This document shows, piece by piece, positions 1-16,197 of a stretch of DNA of 64,000 nt. The notes under the pieces are model-generated. The model did no database searches. It saw nothing but the letters and a program-made list of their open reading frames with translations, and was not told the origin of the DNA. Within the stretch, counting starts at the first letter, position 1; each line of letters opens with the position of its first letter. The stretch is from Oncomelania hupensis. Its lineage: Eukaryota; Mollusca; Gastropoda; Littorinimorpha; Pomatiopsidae. The DNA is taken from the NCBI GenBank assembly GCA_036898135.1, contig CM072512.1, forward strand, positions 18,897,618 to 18,961,617, given 5' to 3'. The position numbers and the translations under genes are program-made.

Positions 1-11
1 TGGTAGACCAC

Positions 12-399
12 TAGATTGGTAGCGGGGTGGCCTCGTGGCGCAGTGGATAAGTCGCCGGTTTCCTATGCCGAAGGTCGCGGGTTCGATTCTCGCAAGGGGC
101 GAACGTATGTGACTTAGGTACGAGACTATTGAGGTCACCGAGGGTTTTCTCCGGGCACTCCGGTTTCCTCCCTCCCTTCAATAATGGTACAGGACGCAGT
201 CAATATAAAAATTTCAAAAATAAAAATTCAATTTTCTTTCCGTCTTCTAATAGCGATCTCCCTGCCTTTACACCACCTGTTTGAGTGATGGATGTGTATT
301 TGGTGTGTGTGTGTGAGGGTGGATGAGACAGGTGAGCGTGTATGTTGGTATAGATCGCCGCGCTTTGAGCCTGATTGATTTGGGGGAAAGGCGCGTATA

Positions 400-456
<57 letters not shown>
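12..456 (+). mobile_element. Full-length tRNA-headed SINE (family S1) with ATT tail
   Basis: A Pol III-type head is visible: box A TGGCGCAGTGG near 37 and box B GGTTCGATTC near 80. A central block follows (GGGTTTTCTCCGGGCACTCC near 143), resembling the central domain shared by many invertebrate SINEs (possibly the Meta domain; from memory, unverified). The 3' part carries a short stem-loop (GCGCTTTGAGCC then AAGGCGCG) and a pure ATT tail to 456. A perfect 8-bp target duplication, TAGACCAC, flanks it at 4-11 and 457-464, so this is one complete insertion. Two further copies lie on the minus strand near 13.9 and 54.9 kb. The stem-loop and ATT tail resemble the LINE 3' end at 2672-2881, so mobilisation by L2/CR1-type machinery is inferred. 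Confidence 0.85.
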
Positions 457-458
<2 letters not shown>

Positions 459-464
459 GACCAC

Positions 465-2353
465 CAAACATGTCGCCCTTCTTTCCACAGTTGGTGAAGC
501 CGTGTTCATGCGCTAGCAGGTCGTACGTCACTTCTGTCCTTATCAACTTGGATGGCCTTTTAAAAAAAAAAAGTCATCGACCCAATTTTTATTTGCACCA
601 GTCTCGAGATGCCGTCAGTTTTCTAGGTTTAGAGTGATTCGCAGTGATTATCATCATCTCACTTCACAGTATCAGGGGTGGGGAATCGATCTTTGTACTG
701 GATTTTGTATAGAATTTTAGAGATTCTCAAATGACCTCCAATTCTCCTCCCACGTTTAATCTCGCATTGCGTCATTCTTTTTAACGGAACTCGTAACTTT
801 TTAAATAGCGTCTTCGACCCAATTTTCTGGCACGGTTCTGAACACAGAGTTATGATTTTGACCTGGCTTGTCAGCTTAAAGATGTTTTGGGATATCATGA
901 AGCGAATATTATTTGTGTTTCATGGTGGGAATTCCCACTAGAAAGTTTTGGGGTTTGCTGTCCTGGGTAGTGATTCGCCATCGCGCTTAGATCCATGATC
1001 GATTTTGTAATTACGATTTATATTGTATAGAATGTATGCCGAGGAAATGTCTTTCTTGTCACTCGTTCATCTCTGTTTTTTCTTCTATTTTAACTTGTAT
1101 CTTACGTGCATTTTATTTATTCTACTTCATTTTATTCTGTAATAATTTTGAATGTAGAACATAAGCATTACCGAACACTCTAGTGTATAGAAAGTAGCAC
1201 TTAAAACTTCATTCCCAGGCTGAAACCCAATCAACAATTTATTTTTTTAGTTTTATACTCGGTTTAGAAGCTTGATGTTGAAAGCTCTTCTGCGCCGTGG
1301 TCTGTGTAGATATCGCCGAGACTGGAATTTATTTTCTTAAAATAACTAAGTATTAATCTAGTTCCAGATTGGTTAAAAAGAGAATTCCTCTCTTGGGTCA
1401 TCGGTCGATTTGAAAGCAATCAGAACAGTGGGAGACGAAGGAGACCCGAAATAATATATCACCTTGTCTGACAGTGCAAACTTGTGGGCAAGTTTTAGTT
1501 TCAGTGTTTTTCTTGTGCCGAACTCAAAATCAGGTCCTTCCTTTGCCTCGACCGACCTACCCGAACCCCTTCCGATCTAACTAACAACCGTTTTATGTTT
1601 CCTCTCCTTCCTCCTTTCCGTCATTCTATGGGCCCTCTTCCCTCCTCTCCGTTCTCCTATCTGTTCTTCCTCTCCACTTATACACACACTTATTGTCTAA
1701 TCTGGTTTTTACAGAGACGCCAAATGGTCTGAAATGTTTGCTTTTTTTTCAGTCCAGTAGTTTGCATACTCATCGATCTGCGAAGCCTTTAAGCAACGTG
1801 AGTGCTAGGTACAATCCAACAGTGGGTCGAATATTATCGGCAGTCTTTGCTCGTATATCGCCCATCAGTAGGCTTATGTAGCTGAAGACAATAGTTGGTC
1901 GCATATAGAGTAGATTTGGTTAATGATACAATCTAAATTCCTCGGAGTTTGCTGAATATTTTGTTTCGTTTGCAGAGACAGTTGTCCTTGTATCATTAAC
2001 AAAATCTGACAGTGGTTGGCCGACTATCTCGAATCAGCATCTCACAGTAGTCAGTAGGAGATCATATATACCTGTCTCGCGTTAGCTCTGTTAGTCATTG
2101 GCTTTTGTATTCATTAAAGGGGGATTAGAGTGACAAATAAGGTTATCAGCGATCGGGAAATTAAAGGCAATTTCATAGCATTATCCTCATGACCATCTAG
2201 GATTTGGTATTACAAATTATCATCATGATTAGCGGTATAAGTTACACGACTATTCGAGAAAGTTTAAGAAGGTACAGTCTTTCCCGTCCAGTTTGTGTTG
2301 GTTCGGTTTCTTGCATTGGTTGTGATTTTCATTAGAAAGGCTAATAGGGCCAG
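465..2353. other. Non-coding stretch, no gene seen
   Basis: No reading frame here resembles a protein and no long tandem repeat is present. The only structure noticed is a short inverted repeat at 1919-2002. The reading frames crossing 268-637 are shadows of the ATT tail of the SINE. Confidence 0.5.
1919..2002. repeat. Short inverted repeat
   Basis: GTTAATGATACA at about 1919 is matched by its reverse complement TGTATCATTAAC ending at about 2002, leaving a loop of roughly 60 bases. It could be the core of a tiny MITE or chance. No target duplication was found. Confidence 0.4.
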
Positions 2354-2671
2354 CTCCACTGGCTCCCTGTCAAGTTCCGCATTGAATACAAAATTGCTGT
2401 CCTAGTTTTCCATCACTTTGACCAGTCACTTCTACCATATCTGTCTGAGATACTCACTACCTACACTACAACTCATCATTTGCGCTCATCAGATGAAAAA
2501 CTTTTGAAAACGCCCAAACGTCGGCTTAAAACAATTGGCGAGCGGTTTTTTAGTTTTCAAGCACCCAAGGTTTGGAATGCGCTGCCTGCCGATTTAAGAC
2601 ATTGTACAGACCTTGTTTCCTTTAAGAGCTGCTTAAAAACGCACTTGTTCCGCAAGGCGTTTTCTGTGTAA
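2354..2671 (+). pseudogene. LINE (L2/CR1 type) ORF2 C-terminal fragment
   Basis: One uninterrupted frame of about 105 codons runs to a stop at 2669-2671. The peptide has the hallmarks of the extreme C-terminus of L2/CR1-type reverse transcriptases: it opens with LHWLPVKFRIEYK, has LRSSDEK in the middle, then FFSFQAPKVWNALPADLR and SFKSCLKTHLFRKAF at the end. The endonuclease and RT domains are missing, so the copy is 5'-truncated, as usual for target-primed insertion. The fragment is followed directly by its own 3' UTR and ATT tail. It has no stop or frameshift, suggesting fairly recent insertion. Clade assignment between L2, CR1 and relatives is uncertain. Confidence 0.8.
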
Positions 2672-2806
2672 ATAGTAAGAACAGTAATAATACTTTCTGA
2701 ATGATGCTGTACATGATGTAGTGCGAATGTTGTGATGTAGCGTACGAACGATAAGTGTAAGCGCATTGAGTTGTTATTCTAATGAAAAATGCGTTGTATA
2801 AATGCA

Positions 2807-2881
<75 letters not shown>
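2672..2881 (+). mobile_element. LINE 3' UTR and ATT tail
   Basis: Immediately after the ORF stop comes about 130 bp of UTR ending in an imperfect stem-loop (AAGCGCATTGAG, then AAAAATGCGTTGTATAAA), then ATT repeats to about 2881. The same plan is seen in SINE family S1, consistent with one 3' end recognised by the same reverse transcriptase. Confidence 0.7.
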
Positions 2882-2883
<2 letters not shown>

Positions 2884-5385
2884 ATTCGGGTAGCATTAGA
2901 TTAGAATTTCACCCTAACCTAGATTTTGTATGAAGAAAACTATTAAGCCAACTCTATTGCATACCTACATATTATATAGTCGTTTCACGGACACTTGTAT
3001 TACTCTGACACAGATAGTTGTTTTGTGTCTTTCGTCATTATTTTTAAATGCGTTCGAAATGTTTAGAGCAATGTAGATGGCACGCATGTGCATGTGCAAA
3101 CATTATTTTGCATCCTCTCTGATTTGTAATTATCACGACGTTAGGAGAAAACAAATATAGCGCGGTTGCATCATTCGTTTGAAGCTGTAATGTGCTTTAA
3201 GTAAAGATGATTACTTTTGGAAAACCGTTGGCTTCACTGTACCCGCATCGGCTGCCGTTGGCAATAATTTGTGCCTGCCGTTTGCCGTTGAAATGAAACA
3301 GAACGCCCTGAAATGAAGCGTGCAGTGCCAATAGTCATCAACTTTAGTTTCCGAGTCCCGCTATCTGGAATCACTGCATCTAACCAGATTTGAATTTTCC
3401 AAAGACCACTCGCAGAGCAAATTCCCGAATTAGACTACTTGACTGATGGGAACCGGAGGTATTGGAAACAAAACGTTCAACTTGTTGGAAAGGTAGCTCT
3501 TTAACGAATTTATTTTAACAGCAAGTGCACCCCGTGTTCCGGATTATTGCCGAAGTATTGTTGCTGACTGAAGTGAATCTATTGATAGGTAGATTTCTTC
3601 GTTGATGGAGTGTCAATTAATGGGGATAACTACCAAGAAAAATATGAGTTGACTGCAGGCTTGATTTCTTTGATTTGTAGTAATCGATCCCGCATCATTT
3701 GTCTCGTATCGATTGCTTTATACGACACCCAACTTGAGTACCAGCCAATGAGTAACATACCCCTTACACTTGATTAAAGGGATTGAATCACATACATTAT
3801 AATAGCTCGGACGTTTCTTTGTTTTTTTTCAGTTGTTGACAGATTATCTCTTTCGCTTTTAGTTTCATAACTTCGTTGAGGAAGTTCCGAAGACAGACAT
3901 TACAGTAGTGCGCCTTCACTAAGTGCTTCGGATTTTCACTTCGTGAACGTGTAAGGAATTTGAAGGAGAAGAAGAAGAATGAGGATGAGGAGAAGGGTGA
4001 GGAGAAGTAGGGGCGTAGAAGGAAATAAAGAAAGAAACTAAACTTTTTGAAAGAACTCACTTTAAAATTGGTTTTCTGCGATTGGCGGAAAACCGTAGAA
4101 TCCATCAATTATCTCTTAGCTTGCTGATCGATCACAGCAAAGTATACAGGGTGGCCTGTTGTCAGCATGTCTACCGTACAGAGTATCGGTGATATTGAGG
4201 CAAGAGTATTCCTCTATACTGTGGAGACTGGAGATTCGAACTTGGGAACCTGAGTAGATTTTTATACTCTGTATGTCTACTGGCAGGTCTGTGGCAGGAG
4301 TCCTCCAGTCGCTGATGGGGTCCGTTATGGAAAGCTCGAGCATTCGTTTATATTGGAGAGTAATGATAAAGGATATCGCTTGTAGGAAAGAAGTGGATTT
4401 GATTGAGAAAACGTTTTGGTTGATCTTTGTGCAAAATACCGCTGTGATGTCGTTTGGATCCAACTAAAGTTGTAAAAAAACAAACACCGTAAACACAACA
4501 AAAAACCAAACCACAAACACATGACTTCATGGTTGAGTTTTCACTAACCCTAGGCTTGCATGCTTTAAGAGGAAATGACATTGTTTTCCTTTGTCCTCTA
4601 TCTTGAAAGCACATTGCACTGAAATAAAGAGGAAATTTATATTTTGGAATAGTTGGCGTTACGTCGAGTACTAATAGCACTACCGATGGGATTGGATGCT
4701 GGCAGCGATCACGGGGCATACTGGACTGGAACTTTCCGGTGGCCTTTTGGTGATTGTTGAGGCTGGCATTGATTCCTCCTGACAGCCCGCTTTGATGGAT
4801 CGCTTTGCAGCAATGATTTCTCATCCAGTGCCGTCTATGGTAGAGCTCCAGGGCGCGCCCATTGTAGTCACCAGGATACAGAGTAGGACGAGAGCAGAGG
4901 TCACGGGCAGTCATTTTGCCTGCATGCGGAGTGTTAAACAGATTGTCACAGTCATACTGGTCAATCTGGCTATCCGTTTAAATGCGATTTTCTGAATGTG
5001 ACACTTTCTGCTGGCCTTGCTTTTACCGTAACATAGCAATTTTTTCATGCGCTGATGCCTTAACTAAAGCTGACATACCACTAAAGTGTTTCCACCCCCA
5101 CCCCTCACTCCGCCCTCCCTTCCCCGCTGCATTAAGTGGGGGTACTCTTATTGGCTTCCGAGAGAAGGGCCGCTAAAACTGGGCAGAAAACGAGATGAAG
5201 TGGCAGCCAAGAGGCTGAGGACCCGAGAAGAGCAAGCTCAAGGTCCGTAGGGCTGTCTAGGTTGCCTTGTTGTAAGGGTAGCCAAGTGTTAGTCTTGATT
5301 AGTAGGTCCCTTTTTTTTCTTTTCACCTCTCTTCTCTGCTCTGTCCAGTATATAACTTTTACTTATGAACATAAAAAGAAAAAAA
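2882..5385. other. Non-coding stretch, no gene seen
   Basis: There is no recognisable protein or tandem array. A B-box-like AGTTCGAATCTCC (minus strand, near 4232) has no convincing A box. The longest reading frame (4348-4914, minus) has no motif I recognise and is probably chance. Confidence 0.45.
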
Positions 5386-5562
5386 AGAAAGAAAGAGATT
5401 ACTCATATAACGCACTTATAAGCTCAGAGAGCTTCTCAAAGCGCTGGCCACTACTATCCAGCAATCACAAAATAGTTTGCTGAAGTCAGAATTCGAACCC
5501 ACGTCGCCCGAGACGCGCGTACACAAGTCGAGCGCTCTGACGACTGAGCTATCCCTACCGCA
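5386..5562 (-). mobile_element. tRNA-headed SINE (family S2)
   Basis: Read on the minus strand, the head has box A GGATAGCTCAGTCGTCAGAG and box B GGGTTCGAATTCTG. The body contains AGCGCTTTGAGAAGCTCTCT and ends near GTGCGTTATATGAG. It aligns by eye along its whole length with the copy at 44168-44352 and a more decayed copy at 32790-32945. It is full length or nearly so; no target duplication was identified. Confidence 0.8.
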
Positions 5563-6065
5563 ACGTAAGCAATGTATTCTTTTATAAAATAGTCTTTAGA
5601 AACATTTCTCCAAGTTTAATGTTCTGCTGTACATGATGCTAAACATTCGGTAGTAATCAGTAGGTGTGAAATAAGCAACATCGAACGACCCGAGGACTGT
5701 ATAAATCTTAAACATTCCTCTTTTAAATCATCGTAAGGAAATTCCCTCTGGCTCATAATCTTTCTTTCTTTACATATAAAGGAGACGCTGCTCCGATTTT
5801 CCAAACCTCGCGGGAAAGAAGAAATAACAGTAGAGAAGACGGTTTAAAAAGGTTTCTGAAGATACCAAGACGACAGGAGGGAGGTTTAAAAAAAAGTTTA
5901 AGCGGATAGTGTGTCAACATGGATGATGCATGCTGCACCTAGGGCAGATTGATCATCTGAGGCCTACAGAGTATCCTACTCTTCATTCCTTCACACCGAG
6001 TATCGGAGGCCACCTTAACTTGATCTTGAAATAGAAACAAAGCATGCAGAGTTGTTGTGATGCAT

Positions 6066-6430
6066 GGCAGGAGGTGCTACAGAAGACTTCTGGACATTTC
6101 CTATACCCAGCACATCATCAACGACGAAGTCCCACAGACCACCACGCAAGCCATTGGACAACACGATGACTTGCTCACAATGGTGAAGAAACGGAAACTC
6201 CGATGGTATGGCCATGTCACTAAAGCATCAGGCCTTGCAAAGACCACCCTGCAAGGCACGGTACAAGAAGGCAGAAGGAGAGGGAGACAAAAAAATAGGT
6301 GGGAAGACAACATTCGAGATTGGACAGGTTTGAAACTGAGGGTTGCTGAGGACAGAGAAAGATGGAGTTCCCTGGTTATACAATCATCTGTGGTGCCCCA
6401 ACGACTTTCGAGTTACGGGATAGGACATGG
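6066..6430 (+). pseudogene. GGATA-tailed LINE, ORF2 C-terminal fragment (copy a)
   Basis: The frame at 6057-6443 encodes the C-terminal region shared by all copies of this family: RRCYRRLLDISYTQH, then KKRKLRWYGHVT, GRRRGRQKNRWEDNIRDWTG, and AEDRERWSSLVIQSSVVP. RT motifs are absent, so it is a 5'-truncated copy. The end reads GGGATAGGA, a minimal form of the pentamer tail. Compared with the copy at 29047 it lacks several residues after the WTGL segment. It is non-functional; the frame is open but only about 120 codons remain of an expected thousand or so. Confidence 0.8.
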
Positions 6431-6449
6431 AAGGATACGGTAGTAGGGC

Positions 6450-7089
6450 AGGAGATGTTGCTCCACTGTGTTGATTGGGCGCAGCATGTCGTATGATGGA
6501 GACAGTCGCTGGATGTAAAACTAAGAAATGTAAACTATCAAGAAACAAGCTGTTTTCTTGTATGTTAGATGTTCTGCATGATCCTATGCTTTCCCCCTAA
6601 TTTAGGCTTCACATCACGTAACGTTGCACAGCAAAACAAACCCATAGGCAAGCATAACTTGAAAACGAAAAGTACAGTAGATCAAGTTCTTCATGTTTTT
6701 CATTCATTTAACATTAAACCGCAGACACCAAAAATACACCACATAAGCTATAATGCTCGCTCCTACTTTTGGTTTTAACACTTTAACGCTAAAAGAACGT
6801 ACGATTTTTATTCGCAGCAGAAAGTTAACAGATGCGACAGTGAACAGACCTTTCAGTTGATTGATAAAACCCCCTTTTCCTACCTACCCCTCTGCCACTG
6901 CTCAGTCTACTCGACGTTCCCTCTCTCTCATAACATGAAATAACATGCGAAGTTTCGTGCTAAATTTATTTGACACCGCTTAATATAAATAAGATTTTTG
7001 TTTCCTCTTTTTCAGTTAGTAAAAGTCCATTTTGAAGATGTGTACTAAACGTGTAACTCTGTGATTCTAGAACATGTGGATATTGACTG
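6450..7089. other. Non-coding stretch, nothing recognised
   Basis: No repeat unit or protein similarity seen. Confidence 0.4.
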
Positions 7090-7162
7090 ACATGATTGAT
7101 TGATTGATTGTTGCTTTAGGTCCAGCGGACTCTTCCGAGCCAAATCAGGACCGGCATTGACT
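7090..7162 (-). mobile_element. LINE 3' end with AATC tail (short copy)
   Basis: On the minus strand the sequence reads CTGATTTGGCTCGGAAGAGT, then a GGACCTAAAGCAACAATC segment and AATC repeats. The same unit recurs at 61855-61912 and there continues for several hundred bases. This is the usual layout of a severely 5'-truncated LINE 3' UTR with a short repeat tail. Confidence 0.6.
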
Positions 7163-11236
<4,074 letters not shown>

Positions 11237-11570
11237 ATGATACCTCCCCATATCCCCCGTGAGACCTCACCATACCCCCCCCCCCTCCGATATCTCCCCG
11301 TCCCCCCCCCATGAGGCCTCATCATACCCCCTTGATACCTCCCCGAACCCACTTGATACCTCTCCATAACCCCTTGATACCTTTCGTACCCCCCTTGTAA
11401 CCTACCTGTACCCTCCTTGATACTTCCCCGTTGATCGTTTCGCAGGTATGGATGAAAGGAATCGACCATCACCATACCCCCTTATATATACCCGTATCCC
11501 CGTTATGCCTACCCATGCCCCTTTAAACCTACCCGTAGCCCCCTTTTACCTACACGTACCACCCCATCCC
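11237..11570. repeat. Degenerate C-rich minisatellite
   Basis: A roughly 20-bp unit of the type CCCCCTTGATACCTCCCCGT recurs about fifteen times with many changes, interrupted near 11435-11475 by non-repeat sequence. It runs directly into the AAT-repeat block. The glycine- and arginine-containing frame on the minus strand (10999-11475) is a by-product. Confidence 0.7.
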
Positions 11571-11578
11571 GATCCTTG

Positions 11579-11625
<47 letters not shown>

Positions 11626-11728
11626 TAATACAAATAGAAATCATAAAAAACACCAAGGTTTTAAAATAAAATTTGATATAAGATATTATAATAATAATAA
11701 TAATAATTATTATTATTATTATTAGTTT

Positions 11729-11795
<67 letters not shown>

Positions 11796-11815
11796 TACCA
11801 CCCCATCCCGATCCT

Positions 11816-11887
<72 letters not shown>

Positions 11888-12057
11888 AAATACAAATCAT
11901 AAACACCAAGGTTTTAAAAGGAAATTTGATATAAGATATAATATTATAAATAATAATAATAATAATAATAATAATAGTAATAATAATAATAATAGTAATA
12001 ATAATAATAGTAATAATAATAATAATAGTAATAATAATAATAATAGTAATAATAATA

Positions 12058-12108
<51 letters not shown>
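11556..12108. repeat. Duplicated AAT-repeat block
   Basis: Two successive units begin with CCACCCCATCCCGATCCTTG (11559 and 11800), followed by AAT repeats, a conserved segment with ATACAAATA and CACCAAGGTTTTAAAA, then AAT/AGT repeats. The first unit also contains ATT repeats facing AAT repeats (11684-11793), a potential long hairpin. The asparagine or isoleucine runs in translation are artefacts. Confidence 0.85.
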
Positions 12109-12180
12109 GTAAAAAGCCTAAATTAAAAAGAAAAATATCCATATTGTAGTGGGGAAAAAAAAACATTAAAAAAAAATATG

Positions 12181-12251
12181 GCCCGCGTCGGAATCGAACT
12201 TGGGTCGCCCTATACGGTAGGCGAAAATGTTACCAACTGAGCTATCAATGC
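12181..12251 (-). tRNA. tRNA-like pseudogene or SINE head
   Basis: On the minus strand there is a perfect box A, TAGCTCAGTTGG, and a perfect box B, AGTTCGATTCC, spaced as in a 71-nt tRNA. A T run follows 3-4 bases after the 3' end (A run on the plus strand, 12169-12177), which is a Pol III terminator. However, the acceptor arms do not pair, the T stem pairs poorly, and the anticodon loop is not canonical although TCGCC/GGCGA can pair around it. I read it as a decayed tRNA or the head of a SINE, not a working tRNA. Confidence 0.5.
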
Positions 12252-13061
12252 TTCGTACAGAAACGATCAATTTTTTGGTCTATATGGGAAAACATGCTGA
12301 AACCTCAATTTGATTTTTAATGGAAGCGCGCGGAATGAGGCTATTGCAGTTTGTGGACATTTTGTTTATTTATTTATCTCAGAAACGGTTAAACATTCGG
12401 TAAGGAAATGTCGGCTATAACGATTTCGCTGGTTTTGAGCACACAGCAGGCCGATTCCCAGCGGCCAGGACCTGGCCAGATCAGCGTCCATACCGGACAA
12501 ACTTTATAGTAGTGGCGAAGAAGGACTTCCGGCTAAGCAATTTATATATATAGATCATGCTTTTTTTAAGGACAAAATTAACGGTGAAGTTAAACAAAAG
12601 TTTTGAAAGTACGAACAGTTACATGCGGCAAATAGATACACTTTAAATTAAACATCATTACAACAAGCAAACATGCGTGATTCAGTTTAACATAACGATA
12701 ATTGTATTGTGCGCTTGTTTGAACAAAATCGTCATCGTTCAACACCAGTGGGAAAGAAACAAAGTCGTCATCGTTCAACACCAGTACAAAGGAACAAAAT
12801 CGTCATCGTTAAACACCAGGAGAAGCAATTACATGGAAAGAGAGAAATGTTAAGTAGCATTGCAACTTGGTCAATCATTGTTAAATTCCTTTTAACATAT
12901 TTGTATTGTATTTTTGTTTAGATTGATCAGAAAGACTACAGAAACAGCGAATAGGTATAGATAATAACAGCGAGAAAGCAAGTGCAGCAAGGAACGGAAC
13001 ACAGTTCATAATACTTTAATCATAATGCGTCGTGCTCTTGTTCATTATTATTACTGTTGTT
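12252..13061. other. Non-coding stretch with a short tandem repeat
   Basis: Three copies of a unit of about 35 bp (core TCGTCATCGTTCAACACCAG) lie at 12720-12825. Otherwise nothing recognised. Confidence 0.55.
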
Positions 13062-13115
13062 CTTAAATAGCGCATTACCAGCTGAAGAGCTGCTCAATGC
13101 GCTGCTCACAGTAAC
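13062..13115 (-). mobile_element. SINE 3' tail fragment
   Basis: The segment TAGCGCATTACCAGCTGAAG, then GAGCTGCTCAATGCGCTG, matches the 3' tail of SINE family S3 (28804-28860). Only the tail is left. Confidence 0.6.
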
Positions 13116-13919
13116 TTTGTGCAAACCAACACTTTTACAGAGAAAGAGCTATGAATTCTACAACCAAAGACCGGTAACTTAATAAAATCATATTTTTTCC
13201 ACCGACTGTTATCCCATTGTTTTGTTGATGGTCTTTTGTAACAGATATTGTTATTGCTTTGAACCTTGTTTTATGTGACATGACTTCAGCGCTCTTTTCC
13301 TCTGAAGTATTTTGTTTCATTTCTTTCGTATATTTTAGAAAGTACTATAAATTACAGACATAAAGTTTAAAATATTTAATTACTCATTGTCTAGACGCTT
13401 GTTTATAGGATAGGATAGGATAGTCTATACGGAGAGTCTCAACAGTTCTTTATTTTAAATTTAATACGTTCTACATAATACAGTCAGCAATGTCATAGAA
13501 ATCTTCTCCGCACACACTCTATCATTTCTTAAGAATGAAACTATTAGTATTATATTGTATTATTTTGTAGAGGACAATTTAAAACCTACCTTTCATTCTT
13601 TCTTTCTCTTTTTGTTAATGTTTTTTTCTTTTGCATTTTATTTCAAAGAACGGCGTGGGGCTATATATTATTTTTTCTTGATATTCATTGAGCATAATCC
13701 TTGTGTTGTTTCGCCCAGTTGCTGATAATGCTATCTGGTGTGAGCCTACGTGATAATTGTCACTACTATCATCCGCAATTGGAATTTACACTGGGATTTG
13801 CCCTTTGCGGATTATTTGGGACAAGAAGTAAACTTAGTACAGACTTGAGGGCATACTGCAATATTTTATAGTAGCTATAGTATAGAATACTTTGCACTAT
13901 AGTTGCGGCAGTCTCAGCA
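13116..13919. other. Non-coding stretch
   Basis: Contains an isolated GGATA pentamer array (about 13407-13428), probably the tail of a lost LINE copy of the GGATA family. Nothing else recognised. Confidence 0.45.
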
Positions 13920-13920
13920 T

Positions 13921-13921
<1 letters not shown>

Positions 13922-13984
<63 letters not shown>

Positions 13985-14190
13985 AGGATGCTATGAACGC
14001 GCGTTTAAAGCGGCGGCGATCTATACCAACATACACGCTCACCTGTCTCATTTACCCTCGCACACACCAAATACACATACATCACTCAAACAGGTGGTGT
14101 AAAGGCAGGGAGATCGCTATTAGAATACGGAAGAAAATCTAATTTTTATTTTTGAAATTTTTATATTGACTGCATCCTGTACCTGCGACA
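13922..14190 (-). mobile_element. SINE family S1, 5'-truncated copy
   Basis: TAA repeats (13922-13982) are the tail read in reverse. They are followed by the same 3' body as the copy at 12-456, including TATACCAACATACACGCTCA, the GGTGTAAAGGCAGGGAGATC segment and a TTGACTGCATCCTGTACC stretch. The tRNA head is missing. Confidence 0.85.
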
Positions 14191-15896
14191 CTCAGCATGG
14201 GAGTTGTTCTCTTATCAACCCGAGTGGCCATGATGACACTGGTCAGCTGTTCTAGCTGTCCTTGGATACACACTTCATTACACGTTGAAGCCTACAAACC
14301 TGTTAGTGAACCCAGGAGCTTTTTTCTTTGCAAGCAAACTTTTATTTTTTCGATCCACACCACAATCTCTTCTCTTCCATTTTCACCGAGAGTTGCTAAG
14401 AAAATAATAACAACAGAAGAAGAAGAAGAAGAAGAAGAAGGCAGGAAGGAAGGAAGGATGGATTGATCGATGGATGGATGAATGATGAGGATGAGGATGG
14501 AAGAGGAGCAGGGATAGAACTTGAAGAGATTTGGGGAGAAGACGAACACCCTTCATGGGATATACCAGCTCCTCTTCCATTTAAAAAATAAATAAAAATA
14601 ATTTTAAAAAAATAACAAAATAAATTTTATATATATATTTTTTTTTTCACAACAATGTGATTAAGACAAACAAATAAACAAACACACAGAATCTGTTAAT
14701 TATAGTAACTTAAATGAATGTGTTCCCACAATGACACGCGTCATATCCTGTAACATCGAACTATACAAGATGTCCTAGTATCGTCTTGTGCATATAAAAT
14801 AATTTATTTGTACAGTGCTGTTAAAACAGAACAATCAAATAATATATGTTGTAAGGAAATAGTCCCAGTACATATACAAGTAAAGTTTTCAAATATTTTG
14901 TACACCATGAATCCAAGCATAGCTTATATACTAATCTAGTAATAGTCCTGAAACAACTATGGGCATTACATTAATTACGTGTTGTTCTAGTAACGAATAA
15001 TATTAATATTGAACCAATTTCAAATTACAATTAAAGACTGTATGCTCACTTTTCGTTGCACCTTTTTTGGCCAATTTATCGGAAATTTTATTACCCTAAA
15101 TCCCTAAATATGATGGAACCCAACAAAATTTCTCAAATTCTTATACTATAAATACGATATATTACTTCAAGCATTATATCTGTTCTCTTTCCATATTTCC
15201 AATTGTTTAAAGCATTATTTCCTCCACCTCCTCCTCCTCCTCATCAACATCATCATTATTATCATCATTCTTCTTCTTCTTCTTCGTTGTCCTCATCGTC
15301 GTCATTGCTAAATAGTTTAAATACATGTACGTGGGTGTCCGTGCATGAGTGGGTGCGCGGCTGTGTGTGGGTGCATGGGTGAAAGGTTCGCTATATATCA
15401 CAGCGGGTCACCTCACACTACAGTTTTTGTATGTTTGTGATTGTTCGACCTTGTCATCGTAGGCGAAGTAAATCAAATATTGATGACACTTTTGTTTCTC
15501 CAACCACAACAAATTTTAAAACAAAATACACACACGCACACGCGCACACACCCACCCACACAAAGCACGTTGCCATGTTCATCACGCACGCATCCGCATT
15601 TTTTCTTGGTATTCTAGAAACTGCTTCATCCTCTCACTGTACACCCGCTTGGCTGTAATGTTCTCTGCAGTGCCTCTAATAGGCTGGAAGTTATTCTTCT
15701 TTATCGGTATCATTGCTTGGTTGGCCATTTCCTAAGCAGTTAGTGGTCTTTCAATTATGTCAGGATGGTGCTCGTGGTTTTCAACGGCGCATTTCTGTTA
15801 ATGTTGTCAGGCAAAAAAACAACAACACAACACATTAAATAATAAACTAAATTTTATTGTAGGGTGTGACTGTATTTTAAATTCATGTCCTTCGTC
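14191..15896. other. Non-coding stretch
   Basis: GAA repeats at about 14417-14440 are followed by GGAA/GATG-type repeats. CCT and ATC tracts lie at 15221-15300. No gene recognised; frames here are low-complexity. Confidence 0.5.
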
Positions 15897-15898
15897 TT

Positions 15899-15958
<60 letters not shown>

Positions 15959-15963
15959 AGCAT
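15897..15963. repeat. ATC then AGC trinucleotide repeat
   Basis: About 50 bases of ATC repeats followed by five CAG units. Confidence 0.9.
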
Positions 15964-16023
15964 TATCATCATCACCACCACAGTCTTCATAGGTGTCTCA
16001 TCCATTGGGTTTGGTTTGTGCAC

Positions 16024-16197
16024 TCTTCTTCTTCTTCTTCTTCTTCTTCTTCTTCTTCTTCTTCTTCTTCTTCTTCTTCTTCCTCCTCCTCCTCCTCTTC
16101 CTTCTTCTTCTTCTTCTTCTTCTTCTTCTTCTTCTTCTTCTTCTTCTTCTTCTTCTTCTTCTTCTTCTTCTTCTTCTTCTTCTTCTTCTTCTTCTTC
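16024..16197. repeat. Long TTC (GAA) microsatellite
   Basis: About 174 bases of TTC repeat with a short CTC interruption near 16081-16100. The poly-Glu, poly-Lys, poly-Arg, poly-Phe, poly-Leu and poly-Ser frames over it are artefacts. Confidence 0.95.

Noticed and set aside
4348..4914. 188-codon minus-strand frame
   Set aside because: No motif recognised, composition like surrounding non-coding DNA, overlapped by frames on the other strand.
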